From positions 1 to 46,408 of IMG/VR virus record IMGVR_UViG_3300022221_000002: a stretch of 46,408 nucleotides of DNA, one strand, 5' to 3'. Below the pieces are notes generated by a model. It did no database searches, was not told the origin of the DNA, and saw nothing but the letters and a program-made list of their open reading frames with translations. Positions 23,133-30,713 of this stretch are shown in pieces. Within the stretch, counting starts at the first letter, position 1. Every line of letters starts with the position of its first letter. Origin of the DNA: a virus. Both the position numbers and the translations under genes were made by a program.

Positions 23133-23808
23133 AGGAACACTATCATGGCACTTTGCAAGCGCAGATAGAAAACTAAGATATGGAGACGGACGGTTAATTG
23201 AACAAGGCGTAGTCCATAAGATAGAGGGTAAGCCTATATTATGTAGTCATGGCCTACATGGGTCTATAAGGGCTATAGATGCTCTTAGTTATGCACAAGG
23301 ATCTGTAGTATCAAGAGTAATAATCAGAGGCGATATTACTAAAGGCGAGAATAAACTAGTAGGACAAGAGAGAGAGTACTTATGGGTAGTAGATGCTGAA
23401 GAAACTTTAAGGGAATTTTCAAGGTGGTGTGCATTACAGGTTATTCATTTATGGGATGCTCCTGCTGTAGTAGTTAGATACCTTAAAACAGGTGATGAGA
23501 GTATTAGGGCTGCCGCTAAGGATGCCGCTTGGGCTGCCGCTAAGGCTGCCGTTAGGGATGCCGCTTGGGATGCCGCTAAGGTTGCCGTTAGGGCTGCCGC
23601 TAAGGATGCCGCTTGGGCTGCCGCTAAGGCTGCCGTTAGGGATGCCGCTTGGGATGCCGCTAAGGTTGCCGTTAGGGATGCCGCTTGGGATGCCGCTAAG
23701 GTTGCCGCTTGGGATGCCGCTAGGGATGCCTTTAATAAGAAAGCAAACCGTAAACTAACCACCATGTTAAACAAATTATATAAGGAGAGTTCTGATGAGT
23801 CGGTGTAA
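23119..23808 (+). CDS. DUF7666-like protein with Ala-rich tetrapeptide repeats
   Basis: The product is 229 residues. The N-terminal domain (about 1-120) has WHFASADRKLRYGDGR, ILCSHGLHGSIRAIDAL and RVIIRGDITKGENKLVGQ, which resemble the DUF7666 module of phage and bacterial hypothetical proteins. Residues 131-202 consist of 18 consecutive four-residue units [A/D/V]-A-[A/V]-[K/W/R], giving an Ala-rich helix with Trp or Lys/Arg every fourth position. The repeats are encoded by near-identical 12-nt units, including one exact 84-bp tandem duplication, so length variation between relatives is expected. Function unknown; the helix could be a rod or a binding surface. Confidence 0.75.
   Translation: MSKNKGTLSWHFASADRKLRYGDGRLIEQGVVHKIEGKPILCSHGLHGSIRAIDALSYAQGSVVSRVIIRGDITKGENKLVGQEREYLWVVDAEETLREFSRWCALQVIHLWDAPAVVVRYLKTGDESIRAAAKDAAWAAAKAAVRDAAWDAAKVAVRAAAKDAAWAAAKAAVRDAAWDAAKVAVRDAAWDAAKVAAWDAARDAFNKKANRKLTTMLNKLYKESSDESV
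23509..23724 (+). repeat. 18 tandem 12-nt coding repeats with an exact 84-bp duplication
   Basis: Units follow the pattern GNTGCCGYTWRG (N and Y mostly A/C/T variants). Units 1-7 (23509-23592) are identical to units 8-14 (23593-23676). The frame is preserved throughout. The mirrored open frame on the minus strand is an artefact of this composition. Confidence 0.95.
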
Positions 23809-23974
23809 AGCGTGTGACGCAGTATTAGAACCTCACGAAATAATCTGGTATCCAGATAGGGGAGAACATGAGACATGTTGTTACAAGTGCCGTAATGCCC
23901 TGTATGAGGATATGGATGAGGATGAATTGGGGATATTGATTGATATTGAACTGGGTAATAAGGAGGATTTATGA
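23795..23974 (+). CDS. Small zinc-finger protein, 59 residues
   Basis: The ATG at 23795 follows AAGGAGAG, and the TGA at 23972 shares an ATGA with the YopX-like start. C4-x2-C7 and a CCYKC cluster (about 31-35) give four to five zinc ligands (RCKACDAVLEP ... ETCCYKCRN), followed by an acidic tail. Similar short T7-like proteins with CKAC and a second Cys pair exist, by memory. It may bind RNA polymerase or nucleic acid. Confidence 0.7.
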   Translation: MSRCKACDAVLEPHEIIWYPDRGEHETCCYKCRNALYEDMDEDELGILIDIELGNKEDL

Positions 23975-24405
23975 GAGAGATTAAATTTAGGGCTTGGGAC
24001 AAGAGGGAGAATAGGTTTGTACACGCAGACTATGAAACAGATCCGTTTGAGATATATCTCGATGGTACTTTTCTTGGTTTAATTGGGCATGAGTGGGAAG
24101 GGGGTGAAAGATTTGAGGTAATGCAATTCACCGGCCTACAAGACAAGAACGGTAAGGACATTTATGAGGGGGATATTGTCCGATTGATACGCGGGGAGGG
24201 TGTTCATACATACGATATGAGCGATCCTAATCCAAACATACGAATAGTTACCTTTCATGGGGAAGATGCCGCTTTCAATCTATACATGATGGATAATAAG
24301 AAGCAGGGTTCTGGATTAACCTTTTGCAAGGGTAACGCTGAAAAAGGTTGTTTTGAAATAATCGGGAATATTTATGAGAACCCTAAGTTATTGGAGGACT
24401 TATGA
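23971..24405 (+). CDS. YopX-family protein
   Basis: The 144-residue protein has the full YopX pattern: MREIKFRAWDKRENRF at the start, VMQFTGLQDKNGKDIYEGDIV in the middle (about 50-70) and CFEIIGNIYENPKLLEDL at the end. The fold is a beta-barrel. The family is widespread in phages and has no established function. The start overlaps the previous stop by 4 bases and the stop overlaps the next gene by 4 bases. Confidence 0.9.
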   Translation: MREIKFRAWDKRENRFVHADYETDPFEIYLDGTFLGLIGHEWEGGERFEVMQFTGLQDKNGKDIYEGDIVRLIRGEGVHTYDMSDPNPNIRIVTFHGEDAAFNLYMMDNKKQGSGLTFCKGNAEKGCFEIIGNIYENPKLLEDL

Positions 24406-24599
24406 CTGACGAAGAACGTATTATCCAGCGATACAAAGACCGGATAAAGAATCCCCTAACAGGTATACGTGCCATGTGTGTTGAATGTATGGGAGGACAG
24501 CCCCAGATGGTCAATAAATGCCCATCCACTTCCTGTGCCTTATATCCATTCAGGATGGGGTCTAACCCATATCATGGAAAATCTAAGAAAACGCCTTAG
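24402..24599 (+). CDS. Small Cys-motif phage protein, 65 residues
   Basis: It carries IRAMCVECMGGQPQMVNKCPSTSCALYPFRMG (split over residues 23-53) with C26-x2-C29 and a second C-x5-C pair, a pattern I know from short phage proteins with a GG-V-x-C core. Probably zinc-binding. It starts in an ATGA overlap with the YopX-like gene. Role unknown. Confidence 0.7.
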   Translation: MTDEERIIQRYKDRIKNPLTGIRAMCVECMGGQPQMVNKCPSTSCALYPFRMGSNPYHGKSKKTP

Positions 24600-24623
24600 A
24601 AATTTATAAAAGTGAGGTATATC

Positions 24624-24731
24624 ATGGATAAGCTACAACTATACAGTCTCATTGACCTACTTGTCATATTCCTATGGGTAGGTTGTTTCTATGGGGTATT
24701 GATATTATTAATTACGTGGAGGAAGGACTAA
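24624..24731 (+). CDS. Small single-span membrane protein, 35 residues
   Basis: The ATG follows GTGAGG. The product MDKLQLYSLIDLLVIFLWVG... has one hydrophobic helix of about 22 residues and a basic end (TWRKD), giving a probable N-out/C-in orientation. Its TAA overlaps the start of the next gene (TAATG). No family is recognised. Confidence 0.65.
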   Translation: MDKLQLYSLIDLLVIFLWVGCFYGVLILLITWRKD

Positions 24732-24943
24732 TGCAACTACAAGACTTATTGAAAGGTCTACTACCTGAATTAACAGATGAAATTAATGTACGGATAGTAA
24801 TAAGGGATGAGTATGGGTGTGTAACACATTATAAGAGAGTCCCTATTTCCTACATTAAAAGTAATGCCCTTGATTCACACGCTCCCCTTGAAATCGCAAT
24901 AGAGGAAGAACATATTATTAATGATGAATGGAAAATCTATTGA
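24731..24943 (+). CDS. Hypothetical protein, 70 residues
   Basis: The ATG at 24731 is preceded by GGAGGAAGG and overlaps the previous stop; a longer reading from 24674 lacks a site. The acidic product (MQLQDLLKGLLPELTDEINV) looks like a small alpha/beta protein. The -35 of the promoter for the replication genes overlaps its last codons. Confidence 0.6.
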   Translation: MQLQDLLKGLLPELTDEINVRIVIRDEYGCVTHYKRVPISYIKSNALDSHAPLEIAIEEEHIINDEWKIY

Positions 24944-24968
24944 CAGCCCCCGACATCCATGATATACT
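24940..24968 (+). promoter_or_regulatory. Sigma-70-type promoter before primase-helicase
   Basis: TTGACA, a 17-base spacer and TATACT give a strong promoter. Around the -10 there is a perfect inverted repeat CATCCAT/ATGGATG (24955-24961 with 24976-24982), a likely operator. The sequence TTGACAGCCC is shared with the promoter at 29819. Confidence 0.8.
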
Positions 24969-25001
24969 ATAAGTATGGATGCCAAGGGGAGGCCAGTAAC
25001 C

Positions 25002-25012
25002 GTCCAAAGGAC
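25002..25012. promoter_or_regulatory. GTCC-N3-GGAC inverted repeat in primase leader
   Basis: This is a variant of the GTCC-N2-GGAC palindromes with a 3-base spacer, downstream of the promoter at 24940-24968. A half site (GTCCAAGG) follows at 25023-25030. It may be the same regulator's site in a middle promoter. Confidence 0.3.
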
Positions 25013-25105
25013 AGTCATAGACCGTCCAAGGTAAGGTAACATACATATATACATTATCTTGTACATATATAATACATGTACATTATTAATGAACAGTGAG
25101 GTATT

Positions 25106-26791
25106 ATGAACAAATCTAAAATAGTAAGGGACATGCCCTGCCCCAAGTGTAGAGAGCAGGGTAGGGATAAGACAGGTAACCATATGATGGTCTTCAGCGA
25201 TAATGGAGGGTACTGTAATCGTTGCGGCTACACAGTGGAGGATGTGGACGGACAATCGGAGGATAATGTAGTGAGTATTAATCAGAGTAATAAACTGTCC
25301 TTGACTGACATTCAGGGTTTCAGGGTAACTGCCCTCCCCTCACGTAAGATAAGTAAGGCCACCTGTGAGGTATATGGGGTTAAGACCTCCTGTAATCAGT
25401 CTACAGGGGAGATTGACAAGCACTACTACCCTATCACTAGGGGTGGTACGATAGTGGCTTACAAGGAACGTGAGATAGCCACAAAGCAGTTTGATGTCAT
25501 ACCAAAGGGTGCTAGTAGAGGGAAGGTGGACTTATTCGGTCAGTCCGTTATGCCACAATCCGGTAAGAAGGTGCTTATTACAGCAGGGGAGGAGGATACA
25601 TTAGCCGCCTATGAGATGCTGAAGGACAAGTACCCTAACAGTCGTCCTGCCGTAGTGTCCCTACCGAAGGGGGAGAATGCCACCAGTGCTGTAGCTGACC
25701 AGTTGGAGTACTTGGAGGGATTTAATGAGATCATCCTGTACATGGATATGGATGAGGCAGGTAGGAAGGCCACTGAAGTACTATCACAGCTTATCGGGGA
25801 GAAGGTCAGGGTAATGAAGACACTGGAGAAGGATGCCAGTGACATGCATACGAAAGGCAAACAAGCTGAGTTTATCAATGCTTACTTCTCTGCACAGGCC
25901 TACAAGCCAGAGGGGTTCGTACAGTTTGAGGATGTCTTTGAGGATGCCACTAAGATGCCAGAGTGGGGTAGACCTTGGCCTTGGGATGAGCTTAATAAGC
26001 TAACCTATGGCCGTAGGGATGGTGAGGGTATATATGTAGGTGCAGGGGTGAAGATAGGTAAGTCTGAGTTTGTCAATCAGATGGCACAGCACATCATTGT
26101 CAATGAGGGCGGTAAAGTGGCTATGTTCAAGTTTGAAGAACAGCCGAGTATGACATACAGGCGTATTGCTGGCAAGATAATGAATAAGCAATTCCATGTA
26201 CCTGATGGGGACTTCACAAGGGATGAACTGATTGAAGGTGTAAACAAGGTAGGGGATTCATTAGTTTGCTTTGATTCCTATATGTCAACTAATACAGGAG
26301 AGCTATGGACACAGCTTAAACCTGCCATACGTCATGCTGTATTGGTGGGGGGGTGTAAGGATGTATTCATCGACCCTATTACTAACCTGACTGATGGACT
26401 AACACCGTCCGAGACAGAGACAGAACTAAGGCGTATTAGTAACGAACTAGCGGCCATGTCCAAGGAGTTAGGCTTCTTCTATTACTGCTTCTGCCACTTG
26501 AAGGCTCCACATACAGGTAAGCCTCACGAGGAAGGGGGTAAGGTACACTCTAATCAGTTCAGGGGAAGTAGAGCTATGATGGAGAAGACATATTACATGT
26601 TGGGTATAGAGCGTAATAAAGACCCTGACAATTCAGAAGTAGTACGTAATATGAGTACCTTTGTATTATTAGAGGACAGGTCATTTGGTAATGCAGGTAA
26701 ATTCAAGGTATACTATGATAATGCAACAGGTTCATACCTTGAGCCAGATGGGGATACATTAGAGAAGTATTATGAGATGGTAGGAGATTGA
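25106..26791 (+). CDS. DNA primase-helicase (T7 gp4-like)
   Basis: The 561-residue product combines both replisome activities. The N-terminal zinc finger uses C12-x2-C15 and C37-x2-C40. The TOPRIM core shows LITAGEEDT (157-165) and MDMDEAGRK (213-221). The RecA-like helicase has Walker A GAGVKIGKS (312-320), DVFIDPITNLTDG as Walker B and the sensor-like YYCFCHLKAP. It unwinds DNA and lays primers for the family A polymerase encoded 600 bases downstream. It has its own promoter and opens the replication block. Confidence 0.93.
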   Translation: MNKSKIVRDMPCPKCREQGRDKTGNHMMVFSDNGGYCNRCGYTVEDVDGQSEDNVVSINQSNKLSLTDIQGFRVTALPSRKISKATCEVYGVKTSCNQSTGEIDKHYYPITRGGTIVAYKEREIATKQFDVIPKGASRGKVDLFGQSVMPQSGKKVLITAGEEDTLAAYEMLKDKYPNSRPAVVSLPKGENATSAVADQLEYLEGFNEIILYMDMDEAGRKATEVLSQLIGEKVRVMKTLEKDASDMHTKGKQAEFINAYFSAQAYKPEGFVQFEDVFEDATKMPEWGRPWPWDELNKLTYGRRDGEGIYVGAGVKIGKSEFVNQMAQHIIVNEGGKVAMFKFEEQPSMTYRRIAGKIMNKQFHVPDGDFTRDELIEGVNKVGDSLVCFDSYMSTNTGELWTQLKPAIRHAVLVGGCKDVFIDPITNLTDGLTPSETETELRRISNELAAMSKELGFFYYCFCHLKAPHTGKPHEEGGKVHSNQFRGSRAMMEKTYYMLGIERNKDPDNSEVVRNMSTFVLLEDRSFGNAGKFKVYYDNATGSYLEPDGDTLEKYYEMVGD

Positions 26792-26792
26792 T

Positions 26793-27029
26793 ATGAAAAC
26801 CAACTGCCTCTTCTGGGCTGTATCACAATGGCGTAAGGAAGGTGGCTACATAGCCTGTAGGCGTACTAAGGCTACTAAGTACGGTATAAGGGGCTGGTGG
26901 TTACACTTCTTCTGGTCAAGGGACGGTAAGGAATGGTATAGTTTTAGTCCTCCAAAGGAAGGTGATATTAGTTGGAGGAAGTATATATTATTGAGGTTCA
27001 AAGGTAAGGTGAGGAAGGGGTTAGACTAA
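26793..27029 (+). CDS. Small basic Trp-rich protein, 78 residues
   Basis: This basic protein has many Trp and Arg/Lys residues (CLFWAVSQWRKEGGYIACRR, GWWLHFFWSRDGKEWYSF), suggesting a compact beta fold that binds nucleic acid or membrane surface. It lies one base after the helicase stop, so it is probably co-translated. Similar short proteins follow phage replication genes, but I cannot assign a family. Confidence 0.6.
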   Translation: MKTNCLFWAVSQWRKEGGYIACRRTKATKYGIRGWWLHFFWSRDGKEWYSFSPPKEGDISWRKYILLRFKGKVRKGLD

Positions 27030-27043
27030 TTAAAGGAGGACAT

Positions 27044-27190
27044 ATGTTCGTAGACAAACTCAAACTAGTAGATGAATTAACAAGCGTAGCCGCATCTTGG
27101 GCTGACTATGGCTCAAGGGCAGTTATTGAGGAGGAGATTAGGGGGGTTGTGGATAAGTACTTACCGTCAGAAGGAGAAGATAATGACTGA
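27044..27190 (+). CDS. Hypothetical protein, 48 residues
   Basis: An excellent ribosome site (AAAGGAGG) precedes the ATG at 27044. The product starts MFVDKLKLVDELTSVAASW and is acidic and helical. It overlaps the following gene by 8 bases. Function unknown. Confidence 0.6.
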   Translation: MFVDKLKLVDELTSVAASWADYGSRAVIEEEIRGVVDKYLPSEGEDND

Positions 27191-27452
27191 AGAAGAAGCA
27201 AAGACTAAGTGGTGTCCGATGTCAGCTAACAGTAAATCATACGCCTCTTTAGCGGCTTTTACTGGATTGTTGGCCTGTAATAAAAGTTATCCTGAAAAAA
27301 TTATAGCGGAAGTATCTGATGCAATCCCAGATAATGCTGAAAAATGTATAGGGTCAGAATGTATGATGTGGAAGGAAGACCGTAGTTTTGGTAAAGACTT
27401 GGGTGGCGGTAAATATAAATATGATGAAGGTTATTGTGGACTAACCAAATGA
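27183..27452 (+). CDS. Small Cys-containing phage protein, 89 residues
   Basis: The ATG at 27183 has GAAGGAG upstream. The pattern KWCPMSANS ... CIGSECMMWKED ... GYCGL matches a family of short phage proteins with a WCP start and a C-x-GS-x-C-x2-W centre, probably zinc-binding. It lies between primase-helicase and polymerase and overlaps the polymerase start. Function unknown. Confidence 0.65.
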   Translation: MTEEEAKTKWCPMSANSKSYASLAAFTGLLACNKSYPEKIIAEVSDAIPDNAEKCIGSECMMWKEDRSFGKDLGGGKYKYDEGYCGLTK

Positions 27453-29371
27453 CCACTCTCATATCTGACATCGAATGCAATGGCTTCTACAATGAAGCCA
27501 CCATTGTCTGGTGTATAGTGTCCAAGGACATTGACACTGGCCATATATATACCAGTGTGCATAATGGAACTGGAAATATGCAGATGGATGAGCATTTGGA
27601 GTTACTGGCCTCTGCTGAGAAGGTAGTCTTCCACAATGGCTTCGGCTACGACAGACCTGTACTCAAGAAACTACATGGCCTTGACCTACGTGTGAATCAG
27701 GTAGAGGATACATTTGTACTGTCCAGTCTCTTCTATCCTGACAGGCAGATTCCCAAGGGCTGTAGTAAAGGGGCACATAGTCTTCAGGCATGGGGTATCA
27801 GGTTTAATTTATACAAGGGAGACCATACTGAATTTGACAAGTATAGTCCTGCCATGTTAGACTATTGTGTAAGGGATGTGGAAATAACAGAGAAGGTATA
27901 CGAGAGACTGTTGAAAGACCGGAGGGAACATGATTGGGAAAAGGCGATTAAACTTGAATATCTTATGGCATCTATTCAATCCGAGCAAGAGATACATGGA
28001 GTCGTATTTGACCATGAGAAGGCGTATGGGTTGGTTGAAGAACTCACAGAAGAAATAGTGAAGATTGAGGAGGAAGTGTTACCTCAGATACCGTCCAAGC
28101 CTAAGCAGGTAGGGGTTACTGTAGCCAAGCCCTTCAAGTTGGATGGTAGTTATTCTAAGATGGTTACGGACTGGTATCCTGAATTAGGGGGAATAAATAT
28201 GTTAGGAGTCTCTGGACAGTTCTGTAGAGTAGAATGGCCTACGATTAACCTGAACTCTGACACTCAGGTTAAGGCCTATCTACTGTCCCAAGGATGGATA
28301 CCTACAGAATGGAACTACAAGAAGGATAAGGCAGGGAAGATTGTCAAGGTCAATGGGGAGCCTGTAAAGACTTCCCCCAAGCTGACTGAAGATTCTTATG
28401 CCTCTGTCAAGGGTGATATACCTCGACTGGTAGCCCGTAGGAATATCCTTGTACATAGGAGGAGACAGGTCTTCAATATAACGAAGCAAGGGGAGTTAAA
28501 GGGATGGCTTAACCTAGTCCGTCCCGATGGCCGTATAGAGGCACAGGGAGTCCCACAGGCCACTAACACTGGTAGGTACAGGCATAAGATTGTAGTGAAC
28601 GTACCGAAGGCTATGGATAAGGTAGTCTATGGCCGACAGATGAGGGAGTTGTTTACTGTCCCTGAAGGTCGTGTACTAGTAGGTACAGATGCTGATGCCC
28701 TAGAAGCCCGTATGGAGGCACACTACTGTTATGACTTTGAGGGAGGACATGAGTATGCTCATGAGTTGATTGATGGTGATGTCCATTCAAAGAATGCACA
28801 GGTCTTTGGTACTGACCGTGATGGAGCCAAGAGTCCTAAGTATGCTTTAACCTATGGCTGTCAAGCCCCTACCTTAGCCGATACATTGGGCTGTAGTAAG
28901 GAGAGGGCACAACTGCTACTGGATAACTTCTGGGCATCTAACACGGCCTTAGCGGGCTTCAGAGAGGCTGTGGAGGCCGAATACAGGAGTAATGGTAAGA
29001 CCGTCCTGAAGGACATGGGACACTATGTACGGAAGGAGACTGTAGGTGGATGGATTGAGGGACTGGATGGACGTAAGATATTCATTAGAAGCCCCCATGC
29101 CTGTGTCAATGCCAAGTTTCAGAGTGGGGGTAGTATTGTAGTGAAGATGGCAACTATATTTATGAACAAATGGATAAAGGAACAAGGACTGGATGCCCAT
29201 CAGGTCATACACATGCATGATGAAATACAGTTTGACTGTGCCGTTAAGGATGTAGAGAGATTGAAGACAATCTGTAAGAGGGCATGGGTAGAGGCAGGTA
29301 AGTACTTTAACCTGAATGTACCTATTACTGGGGATGCACAGGTTGGTAAGTGTTGGGCAGAAACACACTGA
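27449..29371 (+). CDS. Family A DNA polymerase (T7-like, with 3'-5' exonuclease)
   Basis: I choose the ATG at 27449 (ATGA overlap); a GTG at 27434 is an alternative. The 640-residue product has Exo I DIE (7-9), Exo II HNGFGYD (62-68) and Exo III YCVRDVE, then Pol motif A GTDADALEAR (D414/D416), motif B DGAKSPKYALTYG and motif C HMHDEIQFD (around 588-596). Proofreading residues appear intact. It works with the primase-helicase to replicate phage DNA. No thioredoxin-binding insertion is obvious. Confidence 0.95.
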   Translation: MTTLISDIECNGFYNEATIVWCIVSKDIDTGHIYTSVHNGTGNMQMDEHLELLASAEKVVFHNGFGYDRPVLKKLHGLDLRVNQVEDTFVLSSLFYPDRQIPKGCSKGAHSLQAWGIRFNLYKGDHTEFDKYSPAMLDYCVRDVEITEKVYERLLKDRREHDWEKAIKLEYLMASIQSEQEIHGVVFDHEKAYGLVEELTEEIVKIEEEVLPQIPSKPKQVGVTVAKPFKLDGSYSKMVTDWYPELGGINMLGVSGQFCRVEWPTINLNSDTQVKAYLLSQGWIPTEWNYKKDKAGKIVKVNGEPVKTSPKLTEDSYASVKGDIPRLVARRNILVHRRRQVFNITKQGELKGWLNLVRPDGRIEAQGVPQATNTGRYRHKIVVNVPKAMDKVVYGRQMRELFTVPEGRVLVGTDADALEARMEAHYCYDFEGGHEYAHELIDGDVHSKNAQVFGTDRDGAKSPKYALTYGCQAPTLADTLGCSKERAQLLLDNFWASNTALAGFREAVEAEYRSNGKTVLKDMGHYVRKETVGGWIEGLDGRKIFIRSPHACVNAKFQSGGSIVVKMATIFMNKWIKEQGLDAHQVIHMHDEIQFDCAVKDVERLKTICKRAWVEAGKYFNLNVPITGDAQVGKCWAETH

Positions 29372-29401
29372 TTAACACCCCAACGGGGTAAGGAGGTGGT
29401 T

Positions 29402-29578
29402 GTGGCTAGAGCAAGGTTGCATTTGATTTGTGGTAATTGCGGTTGTAATGATGAATGGGAATGGGAGCATATCATTCTCAGTGAAGCAGGGGGAAAGCCA
29501 GAGGATGTATTCTTATACTGCCGCAACTGCGGAACACTTCACTCGATAAATGATAATGCTAAACCCACTAACACATAG
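29402..29578 (+). CDS. Small zinc-ribbon protein
   Basis: The GTG at 29402 has AAGGAGG five bases before it. Cys pairs CGNCGC and YCRNCGT frame a 30-residue acidic turn, giving a zinc ribbon. It follows the polymerase gene by 30 bases and a small CCCC/GGGG hairpin. Function unknown. Confidence 0.6.
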   Translation: MARARLHLICGNCGCNDEWEWEHIILSEAGGKPEDVFLYCRNCGTLHSINDNAKPTNT

Positions 29579-29587
29579 GGAGGGGTT

Positions 29588-29794
29588 ATGACTAAACACC
29601 AAATAAAATACTTAAGACTATTGGGGTATGAAGACACGCATGAGGATGGTGCGATATTACAGCATAAACGCTTTCATGATATGGGGCGGTTTGTTTGGAG
29701 GGACGAGACGTTTCAAGACGTACTATCCATGTATCAAGAGAGACTTGATTACGCAATTCGTAGAGATGCCGCCTCAGAAATACTTAAAGATTAA
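29588..29794 (+). CDS. Hypothetical protein, 68 residues
   Basis: It has a good ribosome site (GGGAGGGG). The helical product MTKHQIKYLRLLGYEDTHED ends with a helix of basic and acidic residues (LDYAIRRDAASEILKD). No motif is recognised. It is the last gene before the second middle promoter. Confidence 0.55.
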   Translation: MTKHQIKYLRLLGYEDTHEDGAILQHKRFHDMGRFVWRDETFQDVLSMYQERLDYAIRRDAASEILKD

Positions 29795-29818
29795 GCCACA
29801 CAGGAGACAAGAAAGTTC

Positions 29819-29847
29819 TTGACAGCCCATGAAAAACATGGGATAAT
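29819..29847 (+). promoter_or_regulatory. Sigma-70-type promoter with operator-like palindrome
   Basis: TTGACA, 17 bases, then GATAAT. The spacer and the first base of the -10 carry a perfect inverted repeat CCCATG-N5-CATGGG (29826-29842), a probable operator. The -10 region is followed by ATAAGTG as in the promoter at 24940. Confidence 0.75.
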
Positions 29848-29912
29848 ATAAGTGTAGTATAGTTAAAGATCGTACCTAACGGTACTAATAATTCCCTAAG
29901 GAGGGTAAATAG

Positions 29913-30500
29913 ATGGCAACAAAATTTGATGATCTACCAAAAGGTGGTGACGGTGGTACTGACCTTGGCCGAGTAGAGGATGGTACATACCATGCCCGTG
30001 TCAGTCAGGTGATTGGCCTTGGACGACAAGTACAGACTGATTGGAAGACTAATCAGCCAAAGAAGGACAAGTATGGTAATACGATTATTAAGCCAGCCGT
30101 ATGGCTTACCTTTGAACTACCTACAGAACGTGTAGAGTTAGAAGATGGTGAAACTATGCCACGATGGGTATCCAAGGAATATACCTTGTCTATGCATGAG
30201 AAGGCTAACTTCAGGAAGTTACTGAATGCTATTGCTCCTGATGCTAATGGGCTGAATGAACTACTTAATCAACCTGCATGTATTACTGTTGGGTCTACAA
30301 GTAGTGGTAAGGCTAAGATTACAGGAGTGAGTGCCCCGATGAAGGGTGTGCAAGTAGGTGAAGTTGAGTCTAACACAATCTTGTATGACTTCGATGAACC
30401 AGACCAAGAGGTGTTTGACAATCTTCCTGAGTTCTTACAAGAGAAGATTAATAAGGCCGTACCGGAGGGAGTTGAAGATCCTTTGGCAGAGGCCAGTTAA
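29913..30500 (+). CDS. Putative single-stranded DNA-binding protein
   Basis: The 195-residue product begins with a flexible acidic/Gly stretch, then GRVEDGTYHARVSQVIGLGRQ and PAVWLTFELPTERVEL, a beta-rich core like phage ssDNA-binding and DUF669-type proteins. The C-terminal 45 residues are acidic (DFDEPDQEVFDNLPE), as in SSBs that recruit replisome partners. It has its own promoter and precedes the exonuclease. No strict signature is present, so the call is from fold impression and context. Confidence 0.6.
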   Translation: MATKFDDLPKGGDGGTDLGRVEDGTYHARVSQVIGLGRQVQTDWKTNQPKKDKYGNTIIKPAVWLTFELPTERVELEDGETMPRWVSKEYTLSMHEKANFRKLLNAIAPDANGLNELLNQPACITVGSTSSGKAKITGVSAPMKGVQVGEVESNTILYDFDEPDQEVFDNLPEFLQEKINKAVPEGVEDPLAEAS

Positions 30501-30509
30501 GTAAGTTAT

Positions 30510-30648
30510 GGTAGTGCGGCGTGGAAGGACACGCACCCTAAGCGTCCTACCCGATTACCTATTGGTACGGTAGTCCGGCAAGGGAGGGATACTGAGATTG
30601 TTACCAGCAATCAAGGAATGTAAGCAGGTATCAAGCCCTGCCACTACC
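30510..30648 (+). ncRNA. Candidate structured RNA with multi-branched fold
   Basis: A closing helix GGTAGTG/CACTACC (30510-30516 with 30642-30648) encloses four local hairpins. They are GCGTG/CACGC (30519-30534), CTACC/GGTAG enclosing TACC/GGTA (30547-30573), GATTG/CAATC (30596-30612) and GCAGG/CCTGC (near 30624-30641). The U-rich run CCCCUUUU follows. There is no credible ORF. It does not fit a tRNA. It could be a regulatory leader, a small RNA or a terminator-linked element. This was folded by eye only. Confidence 0.5.
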
Positions 30649-30664
30649 CCTTTTATTCACACAG

Positions 30665-30697
30665 TATGAGCCGATTAGGACGGTTATTCGGCTCATA
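30665..30697 (+). promoter_or_regulatory. 10-bp perfect hairpin upstream of exonuclease
   Basis: TATGAGCCGA (30665-30674) pairs perfectly with TCGGCTCATA (30688-30697) around a 13-base loop, 16 bases before the exonuclease ATG. It contains an in-frame ATG that would be hidden in the stem. It may control translation of the exonuclease or mark an RNase III-like processing site. Confidence 0.6.
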
Positions 30698-30713
30698 CAA
30701 CAATAGGATATTT

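Noticed and set aside
23445-24002. Minus-strand 185-residue Ala/Ser/Leu-rich ORF
   Set aside because: It is the mirror of the 12-nt coding repeats; GCC/GGC triplets keep it open by composition and it has no start site.
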